The translations under genes and the position numbers were made by a program. Below are positions 7,819 through 13,467 of a stretch of 19,254 nt of DNA, piece after piece. Source of the DNA: an uncultured Dialister sp. GTDB taxonomy: Bacteria; Bacillota; Negativicutes; Veillonellales; Dialisteraceae. The stretch lies in NCBI GenBank assembly GCA_900759415.1, contig CAAEVC010000160.1:1-19254 (forward strand). The letters are read 5' to 3'. Position 1 is the first letter of the stretch. Every line of letters begins with the position of its first letter. Under the pieces are notes generated by a model that was given only the letters and a program-made list of their open reading frames with translations, was not told the DNA's origin and did not search any database.

Positions 7819-8399
7819 TCGTCACTCTCCTCTTCCTTCACTACCTCAAAGTCCAGAGGTTCCCCGAAGAGCCATGCCACTTTCTTCTGCATGCCTCCAT
7901 CGATGATTCCCTGGGCTGCCCCGTCAGTCAGAGCATGGATTTCATAAAGCCCGTCATCAGTCAGATTGATGGTCACCGTCCCTGGTGTCAGGGTAATGGA
8001 ATTGGCAAGAATCACCGATGCCATAGGATTATCCGAACGGAAACGGAAACGGATCACCTTCGGGTTGATCTGCAGATCCTGGGCCGTATTGGCGAGAATC
8101 ACATCGATATTAGCCAGCACCAGCTGCCACATGAGCCAGAAGAAATACATAACCGCCTTCGGTATGGACACGCCGAATACATAGTAGAACTTCGACTTAT
8201 CCTTATTAGGGACCAGAAGAAGCGGATAGGTCAGCCACGTCGTCACCACAGCGGTTATCAGGCCGTAAATCACAAACTTCGTCTCCGTCCTCCCTGCAAG
8301 GGCCATCCAGAACCCGAACAGCACCACAGCGAGACAGCCCATATGGATCATGGGTGACCCGACTATCCTTTTGTCATTCCACACACATTGTTTTTCCAC
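7815..8399 (-). CDS. mrpE: Na+/H+ antiporter subunit MrpE
   Basis: A 194-residue protein with helices at about 15-35, 42-62 and 78-100, followed by a cytoplasmic domain with the family stretch VILANSITLTPGTVTINL (129-146). First gene of the operon. I chose the GTG at 8399 because AAAGGTGG ends five bases before it. A GTG at 8408 is possible but has no spacing from the same sequence. MrpE is needed for stable assembly of the Mrp complex in other bacteria. The C-terminal tail (KEEESDE) is acidic and slightly longer than usual. Confidence 0.9.
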   Translation of the reverse strand: MEKQCVWNDKRIVGSPMIHMGCLAVVLFGFWMALAGRTETKFVIYGLITAVVTTWLTYPLLLVPNKDKSKFYYVFGVSIPKAVMYFFWLMWQLVLANIDVILANTAQDLQINPKVIRFRFRSDNPMASVILANSITLTPGTVTINLTDDGLYEIHALTDGAAQGIIDGGMQKKVAWLFGEPLDFEVVKEEESDE

Positions 8400-8441
8400 A
8401 GCGACCACCTTTCTTTATCCCAATGTACTGATCTGGAAAAC

Positions 8442-8488
8442 CCGGAAAATAAAAATATGCAATCTAAGCCTTCGCTTCTATTGCATAT
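8442..8488 (-). promoter_or_regulatory. Terminator-like hairpin in the mrpE leader (possible attenuator)
   Basis: Read on the minus strand: ATATGCAAT, AG, AAGC, loop GAAG, GCTT, AG, ATTGCATAT, then TTTTTATTTT. The stem (8455-8488) with its symmetric internal loop and T tract ends about 50 bases before the mrpE start. It has the form of an intrinsic terminator and could attenuate the operon. No competing antiterminator pairing or known riboswitch class was recognised upstream. Confidence 0.5.
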
Positions 8489-8982
8489 GAGGTATTATAT
8501 GAAATTTTCAGGTAGAAACCTATGAATTTTCCATACATCATACATAAAAACATATCATTGTATAGAATCAATAATAGAAATCATGACTTCCTGCCTGAAA
8601 TATAAATTCCCCTCATTTCCCCTGAAGCTTCTGCAGCATCCGGTCTTTCACCGCAAGAAATACTATACAACCTATCAATCAGCAATGTATAACTTAACAG
8701 CTGTAGACCGAATCCTCCCATCAGTCATTCCTTAATCTATTATATATATAGTACCACGTTGAATAGGAAAATAAAACCATTAAAAATGCCCATTTTTCTA
8801 TCCATTTCATAGATTATAATCTATGAAATGCCCTGATTTTAGAGTGCTTCGAGTATAATGAATATATAAATATAAAAAGCTATGAGTTATGCGCCAGATA
8901 TATAGGTGAAATCATACCCTCAGCTCATACCACTTTCCCAGCCATAAGACCGATTGACTCCCAATCTGTTTCACGCACAAAA
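8489..8982. other. AT-rich gene-free region upstream of the mrp operon
   Basis: No convincing ORF on either strand. It should hold the mrp promoter. A TATAAT-like box on the minus strand lies near 8740-8750 in an ATATAT run, but no good -35 partner was seen. A second TATAAT on the plus strand (8854-8859) also lacks one. A 28-bp palindrome lies at 8803-8830. Confidence 0.5.
8803..8830. promoter_or_regulatory. Perfect 28-bp palindrome, candidate operator
   Basis: CATTTCATAGATTA (8803-8816) is followed directly by its exact reverse complement (8817-8830). Symmetry stops at both ends. With no loop and an AT-rich core it looks more like a dimeric repressor site than an RNA hairpin. It is about 400 bases upstream of mrpE, so its target promoter is unknown. 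Confidence 0.5.
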
Positions 8983-9008
8983 AAAGGACTGCCTCTTCAC
9001 AGTCCTTT
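8983..9008 (-). terminator. Terminator of the tRNA operon
   Basis: AAAGGACTG (8983-8991) pairs with CAGTCCTTT (9000-9008). On the minus strand the stem is followed by a run of T (complement of 8979-8985). It lies just after the 3' end of tRNA-Gln. Confidence 0.88.
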
Positions 9009-9013
9009 CCCTC

Positions 9014-9087
9014 TGGCAGGGGTAGGTGGAGTCGAACCACCGATAACGGAGTCAAAGTCCGTTGCCTTACCGCTTGGCTATACCCCC
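9014..9087 (-). tRNA. tRNA-Gln (anticodon TTG)
   Basis: A complete cloverleaf on the minus strand. Acceptor GGGGGTA/TACCCCT has a weak G-U first pair, as often in tRNA-Gln. D stem GCC/GGC, anticodon stem ACGGA/TCCGT with loop CTTTGAC, T stem GGTGG/CCACC with TTCGACT. Discriminator G and an encoded CCA (9014-9016). Second gene of a two-tRNA transcript. Confidence 0.96.
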
Positions 9088-9104
9088 ATATGGGTAAAAA
9101 AAAA

Positions 9105-9181
9105 TGGGGCGAGTGGTGGGGCTCGAACCCACGCATAACGGAGCCACAATCCGCCGTGTTAGCCACTTCACCACACCCGCC
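9105..9181 (-). tRNA. tRNA-His (anticodon GTG)
   Basis: A complete cloverleaf on the minus strand. Acceptor GCGGGTG/CACTCGC has one G-U pair, plus the extra 5' G (9181) that faces discriminator C (9108), the identity mark of tRNA-His. Anticodon stem GCGGA/TCCGT with loop TTGTGGC. CCA is encoded (9105-9107). It precedes tRNA-Gln by 17 bases. Confidence 0.96.
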
Positions 9182-9190
9182 ACATATAAA

Positions 9191-9214
9191 GTCATATAAC
9201 CTTCGCTATATGAC
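9191..9214. promoter_or_regulatory. Inverted repeat at the tRNA transcription start
   Basis: GTCATATA (9191-9198) and TATATGAC (9207-9214) form a perfect 8-bp stem around an 8-base loop. It lies between the promoter and tRNA-His, covering the predicted start near 9215. It could be a 5' leader hairpin of the precursor RNA or an operator. Confidence 0.4.
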
Positions 9215-9221
9215 GATGATT

Positions 9222-9250
9222 ATTATATCATGGATATGTAAGGCCGTCAA
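9222..9250 (-). promoter_or_regulatory. Promoter of the tRNA-His/Gln operon
   Basis: On the minus strand TTGACG (9250-9245), a 17-base spacer that ends in TGA (extended -10 element), and TATAAT (9227-9222). About 40 bases upstream of mature tRNA-His. Confidence 0.88.
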
Positions 9251-9326
9251 ACAGAAAATGAAAAAAATTTTTCATTCATTCTTTTTCCAGTTTTTACAGG
9301 AAATACGGGAGATTTCCCAAATCAGT

Positions 9327-9356
9327 ATGACAGAAGAGCAGTCTACCATGTATAAT
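9327..9356 (+). promoter_or_regulatory. Promoter of the cyclodeaminase-clc operon
   Basis: ATGACA (9327-9332), an 18-base spacer and TATAAT (9351-9356), about 54 bases upstream of the ATG at 9410. It is divergent from the tRNA promoter. Confidence 0.65.
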
Positions 9357-9409
9357 AGTAAAGAAACATCCTCTTTCCATGGATGAATTATTCACGCTGA
9401 GGTGACATT

Positions 9410-10033
9410 ATGGACACAAAACCTTTCCGTCAAAGAACGATTGATGAATTTCTCGATGCTCTGGGAAGCAGTGCGCCTGCTCCCGGCGGCGGTGCTGCTG
9501 CCGGCCTTATGGGCGGCCAGGCCTGTGCACTGGCAGAAATGGTCTGCCATCTGACTGTTTCCAATAAGAATTATGCAGAATTCCACGATAAAGCAAAAGA
9601 ATATGCCGGCCTCTTCCAGATGGCCCGTTCCATTTTCCTCGACCTTATGGATGAAGATGCCCGCCATTTCCTGGAACTCATGGATACCCTCCGGAAAATC
9701 AGGACCCTTCCCATGGCTGAAAGAGAAGAAAAACAGCTGGAAGCTTTCAAGAATGCCATTGCCGTTCCTCAGCAGATAGCCCAGACCATGAGTGAACTGC
9801 TCCCCAGCTTCACTTTCCTTTTGCTCAATGGAAACAAGAATGCACTGAGCGACTCCATCATGGCTGCCCAGAATGCTATTGCATGCATCCGTGCTTCTAT
9901 TATTAATGTAAAAATAAACTTAAAGTATGTCGATGATGAACTCTATGAAAGGGAAATGGAAGATACCATGCGTGCATGGGAAGACTCCATCTCTGCCATC
10001 GATGCAGTCCTCACCTATCAGGTGGATCTCTGA
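9410..10033 (+). CDS. Cyclodeaminase/cyclohydrolase-family protein (FchA/FTCD-C type)
   Basis: A 207-residue cytoplasmic, largely helical protein. The glycine-rich signature SAPAPGGGAAAGLMGGQACA (21-40) is the folate-binding hallmark of formiminotetrahydrofolate cyclodeaminase and methenyl-THF cyclohydrolase FchA. The length agrees with single-domain members. It would convert 5-formimino-THF to 5,10-methenyl-THF with release of ammonia, or hydrolyse methenyl-THF; sequence alone does not decide. No histidine-degradation or folate gene is adjacent, which leaves the substrate open. GAGGTGA precedes the ATG by four bases. The next gene starts 21 bases downstream on the same strand, so they probably form an operon. 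Confidence 0.85.
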   Translation: MDTKPFRQRTIDEFLDALGSSAPAPGGGAAAGLMGGQACALAEMVCHLTVSNKNYAEFHDKAKEYAGLFQMARSIFLDLMDEDARHFLELMDTLRKIRTLPMAEREEKQLEAFKNAIAVPQQIAQTMSELLPSFTFLLLNGNKNALSDSIMAAQNAIACIRASIINVKINLKYVDDELYEREMEDTMRAWEDSISAIDAVLTYQVDL

Positions 10034-10054
10034 TTCCCTTTCAGAAAGAAGGTT

Positions 10055-11689
10055 ATGATGAAAGAAGAGAATCACTCTTCTCACAGATTGAACAAACAGC
10101 TCCTCTCTACCTATATGGCACTGGATAACTGGCATACCTTCCGCCTCCGTCTCTTCATCGAAGGGATCTTTGCAGGCATTCTTGGAGGTCTTGCCATCAG
10201 CCTTTTCCGGTTCCTTCTGGGAAGAATGGAAACGCTCCGCATATATCTTTATGATACCTTTCTCCGTCCTTCTCTCGCAGAAGGACATTTCCTTCCTCTT
10301 GCCGGATGGATTGCCGCCATCTTTCTGGTGGCCTTCCTCATGTTCCTCATGTGCCGCTATGCCCCTGGTGCTTCCGGCTCCGGCATCCCTCAGGTGAAAG
10401 GCATCGTTCTCGGACTGAACCGCATGCGGTGGATCCGCATCCTCTGGGTGAAAATCATCTCCGGTGCCATTGGCATCGGATGCGGTCTTTCCCTCGTCCG
10501 GGAAGGCCCCTCCATTCAGATCGGTGCCGCTGCCGCCCAGGGACTGTCAAGGCTCCTTGGAAGGACGAAGATGGAAGAACGCTACCTCATCACCAGCGGT
10601 GCCAGTGCAGGTCTGGCCGCTGCTTTCAATGCGCCTCTGGCAGGCATGATGTTTGCCCTGGAAGAACTCCATCGGAACTTCTCCGGTGCCGTCCTCCTTC
10701 CTACCATGACATCTGCCATCACCGCCACCATTGTGACCCGCCTCTTCTTTGGAAATGGTACAAGTTTTTCCTTCACCCATCTCCTTCCCATGCCCGTCGA
10801 ACATCTGGGACTTGTGGCACTGATTGCCATCTCCGCCGGATTCTTCGGCATCCTCTTCAACTACGGCCTTCTCCATACAGACCGGTTCTATAGACTTCCA
10901 GTCTTTAAAAATCAGTACCTGAAGATTTTATTTTCCCTCCTTGTATCTGCCTTTCTGGGATTCTCCCTGCCCCAGATCCTTGGCGGAGGAAACAGTCTGG
11001 TAAACCAGCTGGCAGACGCCCATTATCCCCTCCTCTTCCTCCTCCTTCTTCTGGCAGGAAAATATATCTTCACCCTTATCAGTTACGGTACCGGCGTACC
11101 AGGCGGATTCTTCCTTCCCCTTCTTGTCGTCGGTGCACTGCTCGGTGCTTCGGAAGCCAGCATCTTCGTATCCTTTGGCATCATGGAAGAAGCCTACACA
11201 TCCAATGCCATCATCATCGGCATGGTATCCCTCTTTGCCGCCAGCGTCCGTTCCCCTATCACCGGCACCCTCCTCATACTGGAAATGACCGGCGACTTCG
11301 GCCATCTCATGGCCCTTGCACTGGGATCTGCCCTTGCCTACATCACTGCTGAACTTCTGAAAGGCGCCCCTATCTACGACGCCCTCCTTCAGAAATCTTT
11401 AAAGAAAAAATCGGATGACTCCTGTGAACAGGAAAGAAACATCATCGAAGTCCCTATCGGAAGCGGCTCTCCTCTAGAGGGGAAGAAAATCGCAGATATC
11501 CCCCATTTCTCCAATACAGTCCTCATCGACCTTAAAAGAAACGGGGAAAGCATGATACCTGACCCGGACATCCGCCTCCAGGCAGAAGACTTCCTCTACT
11601 TCCTCACCACCGGCGCCATGGCAGAAAAACTAAAGAACCTTGGCGAAACGGAAGTTCCAAGGAATCACGTAAGAAGAAAATTCTTCTGA
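10055..11689 (+). CDS. CLC-family chloride/proton antiporter with C-terminal TrkA-C-like domain
   Basis: A 544-residue protein: a CLC membrane domain (about 25-445) plus a soluble C-terminal domain (about 457-535) that resembles the TrkA-C/RCK-C fold. Selectivity motifs are GSGIPQ (108-113, S109), VREGPSIQIG (148-157) with gating glutamate E150, and GTGVPGGFFLPL. The glutamate pair in FALEELHRNF supplies E204, equivalent to the internal proton glutamate of E. coli ClcA. Both glutamates present suggests a 2Cl-/H+ exchanger rather than a channel. The tyrosine in GAPIYDALL near 440 matches the central Cl- tyrosine. AGAAGG lies two bases before the first ATG and five before the second (10058), so 10058 may be the true start. 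Confidence 0.92.
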   Translation: MMKEENHSSHRLNKQLLSTYMALDNWHTFRLRLFIEGIFAGILGGLAISLFRFLLGRMETLRIYLYDTFLRPSLAEGHFLPLAGWIAAIFLVAFLMFLMCRYAPGASGSGIPQVKGIVLGLNRMRWIRILWVKIISGAIGIGCGLSLVREGPSIQIGAAAAQGLSRLLGRTKMEERYLITSGASAGLAAAFNAPLAGMMFALEELHRNFSGAVLLPTMTSAITATIVTRLFFGNGTSFSFTHLLPMPVEHLGLVALIAISAGFFGILFNYGLLHTDRFYRLPVFKNQYLKILFSLLVSAFLGFSLPQILGGGNSLVNQLADAHYPLLFLLLLLAGKYIFTLISYGTGVPGGFFLPLLVVGALLGASEASIFVSFGIMEEAYTSNAIIIGMVSLFAASVRSPITGTLLILEMTGDFGHLMALALGSALAYITAELLKGAPIYDALLQKSLKKKSDDSCEQERNIIEVPIGSGSPLEGKKIADIPHFSNTVLIDLKRNGESMIPDPDIRLQAEDFLYFLTTGAMAEKLKNLGETEVPRNHVRRKFF

Positions 11690-11693
11690 AAGT

Positions 11694-11725
11694 AAAGGCG
11701 CTGTGAAATCAGCGCCTTTATTTTT
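11694..11725 (+). terminator. Terminator of the cyclodeaminase-clc operon
   Basis: AAAGGCGCTG (11694-11703) and CAGCGCCTTT (11710-11719) form a perfect 10-bp stem with loop TGAAAT, followed by ATTTTT. It starts four bases after the clc stop codon. Confidence 0.92.
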
Positions 11726-12127
11726 AAGAGTTGAGTTGCGAGATTTAAGAGCCCCGAGGTGGTAAAAAAAATCAAGTTTTTTATTTTTATATTTCAACAA
11801 AACCGACACCTTCTCGGGATTCTCTTTTCTCTAATCTCCTTACTCTTCTCTGAACCTTTTATCGGTCTCTCGCCGTTAACCGTCAAGACTTCATGCCCAT
11901 CAGCGAAGCCTATACCGCCGTTAGTCTGACGTCTGACAGTATGATAGTCTTGTGAGGCATCCTCCTCTTCTCTCTTTACTCTTTTCTGTATCTTAAAGGT
12001 ATCGCGCCGCTATCCGCCTCGCTGCCCCCAGGAGTGCAGTGAACTGGTTTCGCAGGGAGACGAAGTCGACTGAGAAGCCTGTGAATCGCCGAACTACGGA
12101 AGTCGCTCGGCGACTTTCGTTCGGGAG
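11726..12127. repeat. Gene-free intergenic region with degenerate repeats
   Basis: No credible gene. TTAAGAGTTGAGTT near 11724 matches the reverse complement of 81-94. CCGACACCTTCTCGGGATTC near 11802-11822 is, reversed, close to 13016-13038. CATCAGCGAAGCCTATACC at 11897 matches 46-64. GCAGTGAAC at 12035 recurs at 13125. These pieces suggest nested or decayed copies of one intergenic element family. Confidence 0.55.
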
Positions 12128-12243
12128 GAGAGCTGGAAACGGCCGGAGGACGCTCTCGAGGGGGAAATGCCAGAAAAAGCTCAGAGCTTTTTCTGGCATG
12201 AGATTTATTTAAGTGGTACGCGCCGCTAGTGCCATCAAAAAAA
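12128..12243. repeat. Intergenic repeat element, copy A
   Basis: About 115 bp nearly colinear with 13308-13421. Shared blocks are AGCTGGAAACGGC, GGAGGACG, GAGGGGGAAATGCCAGAAAA and TTCTGGCATGAGATTTATTT. The centre, ATGCCAGAAAAAGCTC (12168-12183), A, GAGCTTTTTCTGGCAT (12185-12200), is a perfect 16-bp inverted repeat. It abuts the terminator of the downstream minus-strand gene. Confidence 0.85.
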
Positions 12244-12263
12244 GAGGCTGTCTCCACAGCCTC
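12244..12263 (-). terminator. Terminator of the 12270-12908 gene
   Basis: GAGGCTGT (12244-12251) pairs with ACAGCCTC (12256-12263). On the minus strand the stem is followed by seven T (complement of 12237-12243). It lies just after the stop codon. Confidence 0.88.
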
Positions 12264-12269
12264 CATTTT

Positions 12270-12908
12270 TTATCTCCTTCTTCTCTGAAGGGAACGTCCT
12301 GGACTTCCTCTTCTCATCGCTCTTGACAGTTTGATTTCTTCATCCCCTGCAGATGCTTTCATACCAGTTCCCAGCTTGCCGGTCCGGAGAGCCGTTCTCT
12401 TGGCAATCATGAACCAGCCTGCCAGCTTGTCTGCCACTTTGGAATCCGTGCTCTTTGCACTTCCATCTTCCGGATAGGATTTCCTGTAGTACATCACTGC
12501 ATTGTGATTGTTTGTCTTATCATCAGCTGCCACACTTCTGAACTGCATCAGATTCCTTCCAAGGAAAAGGATGAGAAGCAGCGGGTAAGCCGCCAGGATA
12601 TATACTTCTTTCATTACAGAAAGGCCGATGATGACGATGGCCACTGCAATCCCTGCCATGGCGGTGTATTTCTGGATATTCAGCATCTTCCTGAACTTGT
12701 CATCCATGGCAGACAGCCAGATATTTCCATTTGCCCGGAAATAATGGAGGAACTCCTGATCCCTGAAACTCCGGTCGCCCTTGTGATGCTCAATGATCTG
12801 TTCCGTGATCTTACTTACATTCTTCTGAAGACGGATCATCTGATAACCGATGAGGAATCCGATAGAAGTCACAATCACTGCGATGATAATAAAAGTTAAT
12901 GAATCCAT
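12270..12908 (-). CDS. Membrane protein of unknown function
   Basis: A 212-residue protein I do not recognise. Hydrophobic helices at about 4-22, 82-98 and 100-118 flank a charged central segment (25-80) likely to be helical (LQKNVSKITEQIIEHH). The C-terminal ~90 residues are hydrophilic and end in a very basic tail (about 199-212, RRGSPGRSLQRRRR), which could contact RNA, DNA or phospholipid heads. The start has AAGGAGC six bases upstream. It is a single-gene unit between two repeat-filled gaps and has its own promoter and terminator. Confidence 0.8.
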   Translation of the reverse strand: MDSLTFIIIAVIVTSIGFLIGYQMIRLQKNVSKITEQIIEHHKGDRSFRDQEFLHYFRANGNIWLSAMDDKFRKMLNIQKYTAMAGIAVAIVIIGLSVMKEVYILAAYPLLLILFLGRNLMQFRSVAADDKTNNHNAVMYYRKSYPEDGSAKSTDSKVADKLAGWFMIAKRTALRTGKLGTGMKASAGDEEIKLSRAMRRGSPGRSLQRRRR

Positions 12909-12943
12909 AGGCCCGCTCCTTCACGCATTAAATCATACTTTAT

Positions 12944-12972
12944 ATTATACCCGCCTCCTCCTGCCATGGGAA
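12944..12972 (-). promoter_or_regulatory. Probable promoter of the 12270-12908 gene
   Basis: On the minus strand TATAAT (12949-12944) with a weak TTCCCA (12972-12967) 17 bases upstream. It lies 36 bases before the start codon. Confidence 0.55.
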
Positions 12973-12995
12973 GAGGGAGCGCCCCAAAAGTGCTT

Positions 12996-13307
12996 AAAGA
13001 GTTAAGCGATGAGCCTTGAGAACCCCGAGAAGGATATCGGCTTCGCCGAAATCTATATATTTGTCGGCAAAGACGACACTGCAATGTGGGCTCCCCCAGA
13101 AAGCTTTGCTTTCTCCCGGGGTGGCAGTGAACATGAGTTGCACTAGCGAACATGATTCGGAGGAGTCAGACGACGCTCGAATCATTGTGAGTCAATGACA
13201 GCCGTAGCATAGGAGCATGCAATGCGACGCATAAATCATAGTGAATCGTTTCTCCATAAATCTCGTTCGAAGATAAACGGTTTGTGGAGAGTATGACTCA
13301 GGCGGTG
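12996..13307. repeat. Gene-free intergenic region with hairpin-rich repeats
   Basis: No credible gene. GAGAACCCCGAGAAGGATAT at 13018 parallels the reverse complement of 11802-11823. CGGC-TTC-GCCG near 13038 is a short hairpin like that at 47-61. AGAAAGC-TTT-GCTTTCT near 13098 is another. GCAGTGAAC recurs from 12035. Best read as the upstream part of repeat copy B. Confidence 0.5.
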
Positions 13308-13421
13308 AGGAGCTGGAAACGGCTGGAGGACGTTTCCTGAGGGGGAAATGCCAGAAAAAGCTCAAGAGTTTTTTCTGGCATGAGATTTATTTAATCCGTA
13401 AGCACCGCCAGTGACAAAAAA
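13308..13421. repeat. Intergenic repeat element, copy B
   Basis: Second copy of the element at 12128-12243, in the same orientation. The central inverted repeat is kept (ATGCCAGAAAAAGCTC, AA, GAGTTTTTTCTGGCAT). One C-to-T change gives a G-U pair in RNA of the plus strand, so pairing is preserved there. It abuts the gyrB terminator, as copy A abuts that of the gene at 12270. Confidence 0.85.
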
Positions 13422-13461
13422 AGAACCTGGAAAAAATGCTTTAGCATTTCCCCAAGTTCTT
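13421..13461 (-). terminator. Terminator of gyrB
   Basis: AAGAACCTGG (13421-13430) pairs with CCAAGTTCTT (13452-13461) with one mismatch. The inner stem AAATGC/GCATTT (13434-13439, 13444-13449) closes a TTTA loop. On the minus strand a T run follows (complement of 13415-13422). Confidence 0.8.
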
Positions 13462-13467
13462 TTTTTC

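Noticed and set aside
8630..8740. Possible 17-codon leader peptide or riboswitch upstream of mrpE
   Set aside because: The AAGGA abuts its ATG with no spacing, and no known riboswitch consensus could be aligned by eye.
9257..9276. AATGAAAAA-AA-TTTTTCATT inverted repeat upstream of the tRNA promoter
   Set aside because: Low-complexity A/T tract; not convincing as a site or terminator of any gene in the window.
9379..9405. Eight-codon ORF (MDELFTLR) just before the cyclodeaminase gene
   Set aside because: No ribosome binding site, and it overlaps the ribosome site of the main gene; probably chance.
11976..12266. Minus-strand open frames of 96 and 68 codons in the gap after clc
   Set aside because: They run through the repeat element and its hairpin, lack a ribosome site and have no recognisable product.
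12896..13198. Short open frames (60-85 codons) upstream of the gene at 12270
   Set aside because: They cover the promoter and hairpin repeats, and none has a ribosome site or familiar sequence.
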